NCBI GenBank assembly: GCA_013214355.1
Contig: JABSSL010000086.1
Coordinates: 27,218 to 91,217, forward strand
Source: Saprospiraceae bacterium
GTDB lineage: Bacteria > Bacteroidota > Bacteroidia > Chitinophagales > Saprospiraceae
Reading direction: 5' to 3'
DNA length: 64,000 bases
The translations under genes and the position numbers were made by a program. Under the pieces are notes generated by a model, which did no database searches, was not told where the DNA came from, and saw nothing but the letters and a program-made list of their open reading frames with translations. Below, piece after piece: positions 26,634 through 35,304 of this stretch (positions are counted from its first letter, which is position 1; the number at the start of each line of letters is the position of its first letter).

Positions 26634-28217
26634 ATGAGTTTTTTAGAAGAATTGAATAAGCGGAAGACATTTGGAATCATCAGTCACCCGGATGCTGGTA
26701 AGACAACCCTCACGGAGAAGCTATTGCTTTTTGGTGGCGCAATCCAGGAGGCCGGGGCAGTGAAGTCCAATAAGGTAAAGCGTAGTGCGACTTCCGACTT
26801 CATGGAGATTGAACGGCAGCGGGGGATCTCGGTGGCAACTTCGGTAATGGCTTTCAACTACCGTGGACACAAGATCAATATCTTGGATACGCCAGGTCAC
26901 CAGGACTTTGCGGAGGATACCTATCGTACTTTGACTGCGGTGGATAGCGTGATTGTGGTGATTGACGTGGCCAAAGGGGTGGAGACGCAGACGGAGAAAC
27001 TCGTGCACGTGTGCCGAATGCGAAATACGCCCATCATTGTTTTTATCAATAAGCTGGACCGGGAAGGGAAAGATGGTTTTGATCTACTGGATGAGGTAGA
27101 GCAGAAGTTGGGTTTGACGGTGACGCCGTTGAGTTGGCCCATTGGTATGGGACAGCGATTTAAGGGCGTATACAGCAATTATGAAAAGAAATTAGTACTG
27201 TTCCGCCCGCATGGCAAGCAGGAAGAAGACGATATTATTGAGATCACGGATCTCGATGATGAATTGCTCGATAAGGAAGTAGGAGAGGCGGCAGCGGATG
27301 AGTTGAGAGAAGATGAGGAAATGATTCGTGAAGTATATCCAGCCTTTGATAAGGAAGCCTACCTGAATGGTGAATTATCTCCCGTATTCTTTGGTAGTGC
27401 GATTAATAATTTTGGGGTTCGGGAGCTTTTGGATTGCTTTGTCGACATTGCACCAGCACCGCTTCCTCGTATTACGGAAGAACGCCAAATTGATCCAACC
27501 GAAGATAAATTTGCCGGATTCGTTTTTAAGATCCACGCCAATATGGATCCGCGACACCGAGATCGAATCGCCTTCCTACGGGTCTGCTCCGGTACTTTCC
27601 AGCGTAATACCAATTACCTGCACGTTCGGCAAAACCGCAAGATGAAATTTGCCAATCCCACCTCTTTCATGGCTTCCAAGAAGACCGTGGTGGAACAGGC
27701 CTACCCCGGGGATGTAATTGGTTTGTACGATTCCGGTAATTTTAAGATTGGAGACTCCGTAACGGAGGGAGAAGTGCTTCACTTCAAGGGAATTCCTAGT
27801 TTTTCTCCGGAACAATTCCGCTATGTCAATAACATGGATCCCATGAAGACCAAGCAGCTGAATAAGGGCTTGTCCGAGTTGATGGATGAAGGCCTAGCGC
27901 AGTTGTTTACACGAGAATCCAATAACAGAAAAATCGTCGGAACAGTTGGTGCCCTCCAGTTTGATGTGATCCAATACCGCTTATTGAACGAATATGGAGC
28001 ATCCTGTAACTTCGAGCCCGTCAGCTTACACAAAGCTTGTTGGGTGAGTTGTGATGATCAAGCCGCCATGAAGGAGTTCATGACTCGACGAAAGCGTGAC
28101 CTAGCCAAGGATAAAGATGGCAAGCTTGTCTTTTTGGCGGAGTCTGCTTGGACCTTAAACTTGGCGCAGGAGAATCATCCAAAAGTAGAATTCCATTTTA
28201 CCAGTGAGTTTGAGTAG
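26634..28217 (+). CDS. prfC: Peptide chain release factor 3
   Basis: A 527-residue translational GTPase that recycles RF1/RF2 from the ribosome after termination. G1 is SHPDAGKTT (residues 17-25), G2 lies around QRGISVATSVM, G3 is DTPGHQDF, G4 is NKLDREG. Then come domain II (CSGTFQRNTNYLHVRQNRKMKFANP) and domain III (GTVGALQFDVIQYRL, typical of RF3). Length is normal for the family. It stands alone with its own promoter and a terminator upstream; the next gene begins 500 bp later. Confidence 0.97.
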   Translation: MSFLEELNKRKTFGIISHPDAGKTTLTEKLLLFGGAIQEAGAVKSNKVKRSATSDFMEIERQRGISVATSVMAFNYRGHKINILDTPGHQDFAEDTYRTLTAVDSVIVVIDVAKGVETQTEKLVHVCRMRNTPIIVFINKLDREGKDGFDLLDEVEQKLGLTVTPLSWPIGMGQRFKGVYSNYEKKLVLFRPHGKQEEDDIIEITDLDDELLDKEVGEAAADELREDEEMIREVYPAFDKEAYLNGELSPVFFGSAINNFGVRELLDCFVDIAPAPLPRITEERQIDPTEDKFAGFVFKIHANMDPRHRDRIAFLRVCSGTFQRNTNYLHVRQNRKMKFANPTSFMASKKTVVEQAYPGDVIGLYDSGNFKIGDSVTEGEVLHFKGIPSFSPEQFRYVNNMDPMKTKQLNKGLSELMDEGLAQLFTRESNNRKIVGTVGALQFDVIQYRLLNEYGASCNFEPVSLHKACWVSCDDQAAMKEFMTRRKRDLAKDKDGKLVFLAESAWTLNLAQENHPKVEFHFTSEFE

Positions 28218-28716
28218 GATACTTACTTTTCTTTGAATTCCTACCTAAATCTTTTATCTTCAGCAGTAGATTACTGCCACTCAACATCCAAATTCTACAC
28301 CAATAAGACTTTTCGGGCTGGTACCCGCAATGCCCACCTCTTGATCCTGAAAGAATTTACTTTTCTTTCAAGGATGTTATCAATATGTGCTAAGAAAATA
28401 CAATGGCCAGTAAACTCTGCCTTGGTCAACCCGTAGTAGATTGATCCTAGAAAAAGATTCGCCGCACTAAATTTTTTGCAAATCTATGGAACGATTTGCA
28501 TCGATTAATACACTATAAGTAGGGCCTGGATCAAGGCCTTAGGGGCAAAATCTTGATGAAAAGCCCAAACAACAAATGTATTAGTTGAATGCTGTCGAAG
28601 TAGAAAGCCTCCCTGTCCATACCTTAAAGGTTAGTCTTTCAGAACTTCAAAGCAGTCCGACATGACAGTTAACACCAAAAGAAGCATATTTTTTAACCTT
28701 ATTAACTTACTTATCT
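28218..28716 (+). other. Intergenic region upstream of the TOMM precursor gene
   Basis: No gene is supported here; the longest open frame (28233-28436) has no start-site signal or recognisable protein. A stem-loop at 28344-28374 (ATCCTGAAAGAA against TTCTTTCAAGGAT) is a candidate terminator for prfC, although no long T run follows. The last 60 bp before the precursor start are A/T-rich (TTTTTTAACCTTATTAACTT), as often seen before Bacteroidota start codons. No confident -33/-7 pair. Confidence 0.4.
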
Positions 28717-29133
28717 ATGAAAAATCCCGAATCCAAATCATCCAGAAGGGGGTTTCTTTCAAGTGCCGGTAAAGCTGTTGGAGGGGGTGCCCTCGCCTTC
28801 GGTTTGATGGGCATGAGCATGGAAGACATGCCGGAGGAAGCCACTTCCAAGCCTATCGTAGATCTAATAGGGATGACTCCAGCTGCAAAGAGGAAATTGA
28901 GTACTGCAGCTCAACGTGTTTCTCCAGCTGATCTTAAAGCCATTGTTGATCCTTACAACAGTTCTCAAAGGATGACCACTCGTCCTAGCAGAACGGTGCA
29001 ACAGCTTACCTTTGGTGATCTTAGCCTATTGGCAGGAGCTGTACATGAGGCCGCTAAGGGTAAGGAAATTAACAACCTTAAGATAGACTGTAGTGAGTCA
29101 TTCTGTTGCTGCTGCTGCTGTTGCTGCTGCTAG
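28717..29133 (+). CDS. TOMM precursor peptide with Tat-like leader and C-terminal Cys9 core
   Basis: A 138-residue peptide. Residues 8-16 read SSRRGFLSS, matching the twin-arginine S-R-R-x-F-L motif (Arg10, Arg11), followed by a hydrophobic stretch GGGALAFGLMGM. A charged middle (MTPAAKRKL…VSPADLKAIVDPY) and LTFGDLSLLAGAVHEAAK at ~97-114 would serve as leader for recognition. The end is IDCSESF followed by nine Cys (130-138) and then the stop. Next to ThiF-like, YcaO and SagB genes this is the predicted substrate for conversion of Cys to thiazol(in)e. Cys codons mix TGC and TGT, so this is unlikely to be only a triplet-slippage artefact. The bioactivity is unknown. Confidence 0.8.
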   Translation: MKNPESKSSRRGFLSSAGKAVGGGALAFGLMGMSMEDMPEEATSKPIVDLIGMTPAAKRKLSTAAQRVSPADLKAIVDPYNSSQRMTTRPSRTVQQLTFGDLSLLAGAVHEAAKGKEINNLKIDCSESFCCCCCCCCC

Positions 29134-29179
29134 ATTCGTTAGGTGTCTAACCATCTAAAAGCTCTAATGATTTAATGCT

Positions 29180-29219
29180 TTGGTGATCTAGTATTGCAGT
29201 CAAAATACTGGGTCACCAA
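29180..29219 (+). promoter_or_regulatory. Stem-loop between precursor and biosynthetic genes
   Basis: TTGGTGA (29180-29186) pairs with TCACCAA (29213-29219) and AGTATT with AATACT, separated by a 3x3 internal loop. No T run follows, so it is more likely an mRNA processing or partial-termination element than a strong terminator. In other TOMM operons (e.g. streptolysin S) a comparable structure makes precursor mRNA more abundant than enzyme mRNA. Confidence 0.5.
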
Positions 29220-29245
29220 TCTTCCGAGCACCTATTTGCTCTTCC

Positions 29246-29266
29246 ATCAAAAGTCTCTATTTTGAT
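29246..29266 (+). promoter_or_regulatory. Second stem-loop before the ThiF-like gene
   Basis: ATCAAAA (29246-29252) pairs perfectly with TTTTGAT (29260-29266) over a 7-nt loop, and GATCG/CGATC pair just after. It lies ~38 bp before the start codon of the next gene, so it might affect its translation. Confidence 0.4.
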
Positions 29267-29304
29267 CGTGACATCGATCTACCTGAATGGAATAAAATTT
29301 CATT

Positions 29305-30330
29305 ATGAATCCTGTCTATAATCTAATCCCTTTTAACTATCTCTCGGATGGAAAACGCCTTTTGATCAAGCGGTTAGGGAAAACACTTTCCTTTCCCGAT
29401 GAAAAGGCAATGGCTGTCATGCATTTGTTGCAATTGATGAATCAGCTGGGTAGTTTTGATCTGCCCAGTCTACAAGAAAGTGCATCTGAGCATATCTCCC
29501 CAAGTTTTACCGAAGAATTAGTACAACTCCTGGATGTCAATGGCTTCATCAGATTGACAGATGAGCCGAGTGCCAATTCGCTGGCCATTCCTTTTCATGA
29601 TTTGGAGAGGTTGGTAAAAAGACAGCGCTTTATTTTTGTAGGTATCAACCGACTCAGCTTTGCGATGTATAAACTGCTAAAAGCCTATGCACCGGACGTG
29701 CAGGCAGTCTTTCTCTCCTATGGCGGCTTGGACCTTTGGCAGGATGGAGATGTGCCGGAGGATTTCGAGAAAATAAGCTATCCCTTTGAAGAATGGATTC
29801 CCGATCAAACGATCGGAGAGGAAGATTTCATTATCGCCACGACTGTATTCGGGAACAAGAATGCTTTGCGAGATCTCAATCGGGAAATGCATCGGAGAAA
29901 GTTTATGTATTTGCCTATTCTACTACTGGATTATCAATTGGAAGTGGGGCCGCTCTACATTCCTGGAAAGACACCATGCTATGAGTGTGTCTACAAAAGA
30001 TTTATCTCACACCATGATAATGGGGAAGAGGTAGATACTTTTTATCAAATGATTGATCAGAACTCGCCACATTTGGTGCATTTTAGCGATGACGTTTTAT
30101 TCACGGCTTGCGGCGGAGTATCTACCTTACAAGTACTCAATTACCTATCAGGAAACTATACGCTATTACAGTCGGGGTATCAAATGATATGGAATCTCAG
30201 CACCAATACTTCCACCTCACATCGCATTCTCAAGAATCCGCTCTGTGAGGTTTGCTCCAGCAAGGCAGAAATTAACTCTACCAATTACTTCCTAAACATG
30301 ATCCAGGTCGATGACAAGAAAGGAAATTGA
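29305..30330 (+). CDS. ThiF-like cyclodehydratase partner protein (SagC/TOMM C protein)
   Basis: A 341-residue protein. Residues 1-90 look like a winged-helix leader-peptide recognition element; residues ~100-300 are an E1/ThiF-like Rossmann domain (FIFVGINRLSFAMYKLLKAY). A zinc-binding tetrad is visible as Cys225-x2-Cys228 (GKTPCYECVYKR) and Cys314-x2-Cys317 (LCEVCSSK), as in TOMM cyclodehydratase C proteins. Its role is to bind the precursor leader and activate the YcaO enzyme. It overlaps the YcaO gene by 20 bp, so they are co-translated. Confidence 0.85.
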   Translation: MNPVYNLIPFNYLSDGKRLLIKRLGKTLSFPDEKAMAVMHLLQLMNQLGSFDLPSLQESASEHISPSFTEELVQLLDVNGFIRLTDEPSANSLAIPFHDLERLVKRQRFIFVGINRLSFAMYKLLKAYAPDVQAVFLSYGGLDLWQDGDVPEDFEKISYPFEEWIPDQTIGEEDFIIATTVFGNKNALRDLNREMHRRKFMYLPILLLDYQLEVGPLYIPGKTPCYECVYKRFISHHDNGEEVDTFYQMIDQNSPHLVHFSDDVLFTACGGVSTLQVLNYLSGNYTLLQSGYQMIWNLSTNTSTSHRILKNPLCEVCSSKAEINSTNYFLNMIQVDDKKGN

Positions 30331-31621
30331 TATTATTTTCGATCCCAAGTATGGCTTAGCCAAAAGCGAGTTTCGGCTAGGGAGACAGTATGGCGCTCCG
30401 AATTTCTTCTTTGAATATGCGGTATCCATCGACAGTCAAAAGTTGGGGAACGAAATCGAAAATATCCGGACGTCTGGCGGGGCTAGTCCCAATGGAGCCT
30501 TGGGAGCCAAGGTAAAGGCTACGGGTGAATTGATGGAGCGGTATTGTAGTGGAATTTTCCACTCAGAAGACTTTCGTTTTGAAGCTTATGACGATGCCCC
30601 AAATGAGAAGGTACATCCCGACCTTTTTTCCTTCTATGCCAAAGTACAAACCGAGCAAGCCGACTACTACTACGATTTCTTTGATACCCAGGCAAAGATC
30701 AACTGGGCTAGAAGCTATGATATTTTCAATCAGGCTTTCTGTTGGGTTCCAGCCAGTACGGTATTTGTGCCCTATGAGTTTAACAAGGCCAAGGGCGAGG
30801 CAAAGATCAACCAATCCATATCTACAGGTTTAGCCTGCCATTCGGATTTCTTCAAATGCTACAATAAATGCATCATGGAGGTGCTGGAGCGAGATGCTTA
30901 TTGCACCTACTGGCAGTTGGGTTTATCTCCGTTGCTAATAGAGGCAAAGGGTTTACCCCCTAAGTCCCAGCAAATGCTTGATGCCTTTTCGCAGTATGGC
31001 TGTGAGGTCCAGTTGTATCTGCTAGAAACAGATATAGGAGTTCCCGTAATACAAGCAAGTTTAATCAATTACCATCCTGCACGAGCACCCTATGCGATGT
31101 CTTGTGCTTGCCACTGGGATATTGATCTGGCGATAGTAGGTGCGCTGGAGGAGTTGGCCCATACCTATATGTACTTAGAGAATATCCATGGAACCGACTA
31201 TAAACCGATCGAATCACCAGCAGATGTGAAATTGAGTTTGGATCACCTGGTATACTGGAGTGATCAGCGGCGCTTGCCGCAGATGAATCATATTTTGCAG
31301 ACACCCAGGAGAACTACTTATGCTGATATTCAACGCCAAACCTTTAGCAGCCAAAAGGAATTAAACCAAATCCTCTTACAAAAACTTCAGGCGGCAGGAG
31401 TGAATCTTTTCTTCAATGATCTAACTACGCCCGACATTCGGTCGCTAGGGTTTTGGGTCTTGCGCGTAATCATACCTGAATGCCAGCCTTTAGCCATGGG
31501 CCACAAATACCGATACCTCAAATGTCAACGGATGTGGCAACGGGCGGAGAAGGAAGGATTGTACGAATCGGCTGGCTTACAACTTTATCAAGATATAAAT
31601 TTACCCCATGGATTTCCCTAA
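30311..31621 (+). CDS. YcaO-domain azoline-forming cyclodehydratase
   Basis: A 436-residue ATP-dependent enzyme that cyclises Cys (or Ser/Thr) side chains onto the peptide backbone to give thiazolines or oxazolines. ATP/Mg-binding motifs are ATGELMERY (Glu73, Glu76, Arg77) and CIMEVLERDAY (Glu190, Glu193, Arg194). The C-terminus is LPHGFP, a proline-rich tail of the type needed for azoline-forming YcaO proteins. The start codon lies within the upstream gene, and the 3' end overlaps the dehydrogenase gene by 14 bp. With the nine-Cys precursor, thiazoline formation is the expected reaction. Confidence 0.93.
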   Translation: MTRKEIDIIFDPKYGLAKSEFRLGRQYGAPNFFFEYAVSIDSQKLGNEIENIRTSGGASPNGALGAKVKATGELMERYCSGIFHSEDFRFEAYDDAPNEKVHPDLFSFYAKVQTEQADYYYDFFDTQAKINWARSYDIFNQAFCWVPASTVFVPYEFNKAKGEAKINQSISTGLACHSDFFKCYNKCIMEVLERDAYCTYWQLGLSPLLIEAKGLPPKSQQMLDAFSQYGCEVQLYLLETDIGVPVIQASLINYHPARAPYAMSCACHWDIDLAIVGALEELAHTYMYLENIHGTDYKPIESPADVKLSLDHLVYWSDQRRLPQMNHILQTPRRTTYADIQRQTFSSQKELNQILLQKLQAAGVNLFFNDLTTPDIRSLGFWVLRVIIPECQPLAMGHKYRYLKCQRMWQRAEKEGLYESAGLQLYQDINLPHGFP

Positions 31622-32354
31622 TGTTGACAACTTGTGGCTGTTTTACTACGAAAACTCAAAGCTGACCGAGTTTTCTAATATTCCCATACCTAACGAGCAG
31701 GTCATTGAGATATCAAAAAACTTTGCTCCTGCTCTAACAATAGAGGGGAAGCGCTTTCAATTGAAACCAGCGGCGGAAACAGCTGTGGATATGTATCAGG
31801 TCATGAAGGATCGCGCCTCCAGACTAACAGCGAACCTCAGTGCGATGACCTTTGAAGCACTCTCCAACCTCTTGTACTATGCCTACGGGTCCAAGCAAAC
31901 ATCTACAGGCAAGTCAGCTATGACCAAGCGTAATGCCCCTTCTGCCGGGGGACTCTATCCCATCGAGCTTTTCTTCTTTGCTAGGGAGATCGAACAGATA
32001 CCTGATGGATTGTACTATTTTGATTCCCCAAAGAATGAGATTGTACTCTTTGATGAGCAAGTCAATTATGAAGCCGTCGCGGATTGCTACGTGAGCGATG
32101 ACCCCATTCTTAACAAAAATCTAATCTTCTTTTTCTGTCCGATCTTTAATAAATCTATTTTTAAATATCACAATCGAGGATTCCGCTTTGTATTTATGGA
32201 GGCCGGGCATATCGCACAAAATCTGTTGTTGATTGCAACGGGCTTAGGGCGGCAGGCTTTACCGGTTTGTGGCTACTTCGAATATAAGGTGGATCAATTA
32301 CTGCGACTAGATGGGCATGATTTCTCTTGTGTCTATACCGTCGCGGTCGGGTGA
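31608..32354 (+). CDS. SagB-type FMN-dependent azoline dehydrogenase
   Basis: A 248-residue nitroreductase-fold enzyme predicted to oxidise thiazolines to thiazoles with FMN. The signature RNAPSAGGLYP (residues 108-118) is the SagB/ThcOx phosphate-binding motif; later FMN residues are in RFVFMEAGHIAQNLLLIATG (part of the same fold). It is the last of three overlapping genes. About 430 bp without a gene follow, so the operon probably ends here. Confidence 0.92.
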   Translation: MDFPNVDNLWLFYYENSKLTEFSNIPIPNEQVIEISKNFAPALTIEGKRFQLKPAAETAVDMYQVMKDRASRLTANLSAMTFEALSNLLYYAYGSKQTSTGKSAMTKRNAPSAGGLYPIELFFFAREIEQIPDGLYYFDSPKNEIVLFDEQVNYEAVADCYVSDDPILNKNLIFFFCPIFNKSIFKYHNRGFRFVFMEAGHIAQNLLLIATGLGRQALPVCGYFEYKVDQLLRLDGHDFSCVYTVAVG

Positions 32355-32788
32355 TGATTTCATGGCATTTCCAAATTTTTCCTGCTTATCATCTCCAAAA
32401 ACATAGATTCATTTAGGATACGATACGATTCCCAAATAAAGTAATAGTACTCGCCTGCTAGTTTAGTTGGAGTGGATGTGTATCTGTCTGATTTACAGGC
32501 AATATTATATCAGTATTGATTAATATTAAGGTAGCAATTCTGGTATTTCATGACTAGTTTTGAGTCAGAACCCGATTAGGACCTACACTTTGGTCTCCTT
32601 CCTTCCAACATCGAGATATCCCTAATGGTATTGTGTTATTGACTGTCACAGTCATCATCTAAGTGCATCTTTGGTGATCGCTTTTGTAGGAGGAAATTGT
32701 CATTTCCTGTCGGCAGGCAGGTATCAGCAAAAAGGGCGATTTCCTACCCAAAGGGTGTTGGCCAAACATGCCCTAAAGCCTATATGCT
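32355..32788. other. Intergenic gap after the TOMM genes
   Basis: No gene is supported. It contains a perfect short palindrome (TGACTGTCACAGTCA at 32640-32654), a possible -7-like CATCTTTG at 32666, and the palindromic element described at 32686-32747. The gap argues that the downstream secreted HEXXH gene has its own promoter. Confidence 0.4.
32686..32747. repeat. Short palindromic intergenic element 3
   Basis: GTAGGAGGAAAT (32686-32697) is inverted at ATTTCCTAC (32739-32747), and the loop holds a CCTGTCGGCAGGCAGG core (32706-32721) resembling the cores of the elements at 22288 and 23226. Confidence 0.45.
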
Positions 32789-33850
32789 ATGTGTATAATG
32801 CGATACCAAATCTTGCTTGCACTTTGTTTATCCTGGTGCTTTCTGAACGGAGGTAAAGCCAATGCCTCTTCCCTAACACAAAGGGATCCTTGCTCCCATG
32901 AATCTCTAACCAGTGCCACCGCCTTCTATTGTCAATTTGGCATTCGAGATAGTGCGCTTAATAGATTCCCAACCTATCGCTATTTAGGGGCGGTAGAAGT
33001 ATATCTGCAAACAACTACCACACCATATATTATCAGCCTAACCCCGCAGTACTTCCTTGATCGGCTAGCGGAGCGAAATAGTAAGTTCTTAATCCGTAAC
33101 GGGTGTATTACTTCGCTAAAGGAATCCTTTCATAACTATCAGCGTCAATTGAATAAACTGAAGCAGTTGACGGCGGCCCTAGGCGTGTCCATAGAAGCCA
33201 AAAAGAAAGACCTCACGCAACATAAAGGAGCGGGAATCTGTGACTGGTCACTCATTCGGCAAATGAGAAGAACCCTTTGGAAATCCTTTCGTCGATTCAA
33301 GTCGGAACTATCTGCAGCCTATGAAACGGAAGTGATCTTGTTGGCCCAATTTATCCATAACCCTTCTCTCTTCGAGGCTGTAAATAGCCTCGTTAACTTA
33401 GACGGTTCCAACCTACCGATATATGTGCATACTCGCCCAGCTTTTTTTGGGAGCCAAGCCATTCTGCAACATTTAAGTGGGATGGTAGTGATGAGCCAGC
33501 AAGGTGGCCTATTCTCTTCTGACACCCCCGCAATTAGACAGGGCCATCCCCATTTTGTAGGCCATAAAGATGCCTTGACGGTTATTGTGCAGGTTCGTGC
33601 TCCTGGCGCTATCCTGTCTCATGAATATGGTCACCTATATTATCTCTATCATCATTGGGAAGCCTACACGGAATACATGGAGCAAATGGGTCCTCGATAT
33701 CAGGTGGGAGGGCATGGAAGCGGTGATGCCAGTGGGATAGCCGCGGAATTAGCGGAGAAGGGGGAAATGCCTGATTTCCATATGCCTTGGAGTTTTCGCA
33801 AGCGCAAGGCGGAAAGAGGACAACCCTTGATAACCCTAGCCGATGAGTAA
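32789..33850 (+). CDS. Secreted HEXXH zinc-metallopeptidase-like protein
   Basis: A 353-residue protein with a signal peptide (start at 32789 or the second Met at 32798; cleavage after GKANA). The motif ILSHEYGHLYYLYHH places HEYGH at residues 278-282, a zinc-binding HEXXH, followed by YQVGGHGSGDASG, a pattern I recall from a Bacteroidota secreted protein family with HEfGH…GH…DpSG. A paired basic region precedes it. The substrate is unknown. It lies 434 bp after the dehydrogenase gene and could trim the exported TOMM precursor in the periplasm, but proximity is the only evidence. Confidence 0.6.
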   Translation: MCIMRYQILLALCLSWCFLNGGKANASSLTQRDPCSHESLTSATAFYCQFGIRDSALNRFPTYRYLGAVEVYLQTTTTPYIISLTPQYFLDRLAERNSKFLIRNGCITSLKESFHNYQRQLNKLKQLTAALGVSIEAKKKDLTQHKGAGICDWSLIRQMRRTLWKSFRRFKSELSAAYETEVILLAQFIHNPSLFEAVNSLVNLDGSNLPIYVHTRPAFFGSQAILQHLSGMVVMSQQGGLFSSDTPAIRQGHPHFVGHKDALTVIVQVRAPGAILSHEYGHLYYLYHHWEAYTEYMEQMGPRYQVGGHGSGDASGIAAELAEKGEMPDFHMPWSFRKRKAERGQPLITLADE

Positions 33851-33904
33851 TTACGAGTAGAAAAACTTGCTGGTTAAAATACCAGCATGCATCTTTGCGC
33901 CCAC

Positions 33905-35239
33905 ATGAAAACACCTAGTATTACATGGCTACCTGCTAAGCGTTGGCCGTTCTTTTATGGCTGGTTTATCATCGCCTTAGGAACCTTTGGGATCATCATG
34001 AGTATCCCAGGGCAGACCATCGGTGTGTCTACCTTTACAGATAGTTTGTTGGGGGTTCTGGAATTGAATCGAGATCAGCTAAGTGTGGCTTATATGTGTG
34101 GGACCATCGCTAGTTCGTTGATGCTGACCTGGGCGGGGAAACTCTATGATCGGATGGGGGTAAAACCCTTAGCTTTGGTTGCTTCGGTAGGTTTAGGCGT
34201 GACTTTGCTGTTGCTGAGTATTTCCGATCAACTAGCTAATGGCTTGGGAGGAGGATTTTGGATGTCTTTTGTGGTGCTTGCGCTGTGTTTTGTAATGCTT
34301 CGCTTCTTTGGTCAGGGCGTGCTGACGATGACCTCACAGAATATGATGGTGAAGTGGTTTGATAAGCGGAGAGGCTTTGCCATGAGCTTTAGCAGTGTAG
34401 CATTAGCCTTGATCTTCTCATTGGCCCCTTTATTCTTGGATGCTTTGATTCAGAGCTGGGGATGGCGAGGTGCTTGGCGCCTTATTGCTTTGGTGTTGTT
34501 TACGGCTGTGCCATTGATTATTGTGTTTTTCTTTATCGATAATCCACAGCAGGCAGGCTTAAAACCAGACGGCAACTTTATAGAGAATGAGGCTTCACGC
34601 CGGAAGACACTCCAGCAGGTCCACAAAGAGTATACTTTGCCGGAAGCTCGAAGAAGCTTTACCTATTGGGTATTCGTCGGCTTTTTGGCGATGCAAGGCT
34701 TGTTTACCACCGGCTTTACTTTTCATGTAGTATCGGTTTTCGCGGAAGCGGATTTAAGTAGATCATTGGCCTTAAGCGTATTTCCACCGGCAGCCACTAT
34801 TGCCATGATTTTTACTTTCACCTTTAGCTGGCTCAGCGATTATATTCGCTTGAAATACATCTTGCTGTTGAAGGGGTTAGGAGCTATCCTGGCTACTTTA
34901 GGTGTCTTTTACCTGTCAACCTATGACTTAGCCTACTACCTAATGATTATTGGGTATGGAATGTCTGGGGGATTATATCGGGTGATCTATGCGGTCAGTT
35001 GGCCCAAGTTATTTGGGCAAAAACACCTAGGAGCAATTTCCGGCCAAGCTATGACCGTGATCGTTTTTGGAAGTGCTTTGGGACCAGTACTCTTCAGTTT
35101 CTCTTTGTCCCAGTTTGGAGCTTACACCATGGCCGCTTTGGTGTGCACATTGGCTTATTTGGCTTTAACGGTCGCTGCCTTTTTTGCGAATAACCCGCAG
35201 TTAAAGTGGAGACCAAATGAGCTCCCGGTTTCCAGCTAA
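33905..35239 (+). CDS. Major facilitator superfamily transporter
   Basis: A 444-residue membrane protein with 12 predicted membrane helices, beginning FYGWFIIALGTFGIIMSI and containing the MFS A-loop GKLYDRMGVKP after helix 2. A GLKPDG segment follows helix 6, typical of monocarboxylate-type MFS proteins. I start at 33905 (MKTPSITW) because CATCTTTG at 33888-33895, a -7-like box, overlaps the earlier in-frame ATG at 33887; a small stem-loop (GCTGGT/ACCAGC, 33869-33886) precedes it. It may export or import a small metabolite; a link to the TOMM product is speculative. Confidence 0.85.
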   Translation: MKTPSITWLPAKRWPFFYGWFIIALGTFGIIMSIPGQTIGVSTFTDSLLGVLELNRDQLSVAYMCGTIASSLMLTWAGKLYDRMGVKPLALVASVGLGVTLLLLSISDQLANGLGGGFWMSFVVLALCFVMLRFFGQGVLTMTSQNMMVKWFDKRRGFAMSFSSVALALIFSLAPLFLDALIQSWGWRGAWRLIALVLFTAVPLIIVFFFIDNPQQAGLKPDGNFIENEASRRKTLQQVHKEYTLPEARRSFTYWVFVGFLAMQGLFTTGFTFHVVSVFAEADLSRSLALSVFPPAATIAMIFTFTFSWLSDYIRLKYILLLKGLGAILATLGVFYLSTYDLAYYLMIIGYGMSGGLYRVIYAVSWPKLFGQKHLGAISGQAMTVIVFGSALGPVLFSFSLSQFGAYTMAALVCTLAYLALTVAAFFANNPQLKWRPNELPVSS

Positions 35240-35262
35240 TCAGACAACATCAGGTATATGAG

Positions 35263-35287
35263 TCCTAGCTGCCCTCAACAGCTAGGA
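35263..35287. terminator. Rho-independent terminator between convergent genes
   Basis: TCCTAGCTG pairs with CAGCTAGGA around CCCTCAA; the plus strand then reads TCATCAAGTTTTT. It serves the MFS gene and perhaps the convergent hydrolase gene. Confidence 0.7.
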
Positions 35288-35304
35288 TCATCAAGTTTTT
35301 GTGC

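Noticed and set aside
28233..28436. 67-codon open frame after prfC
   Set aside because: No recognisable features, overlaps a stem-loop and AT-rich DNA; probably random.
29101..29133. Poly-cysteine run as a simple triplet repeat artefact
   Set aside because: TGC and TGT codons are mixed, the frame is intact to a stop right after the run, and TOMM enzyme genes follow; a functional core is the better explanation.
33869..33886. GCTGGT/ACCAGC stem as a terminator before the MFS gene
   Set aside because: Short stem with no T run on either strand.
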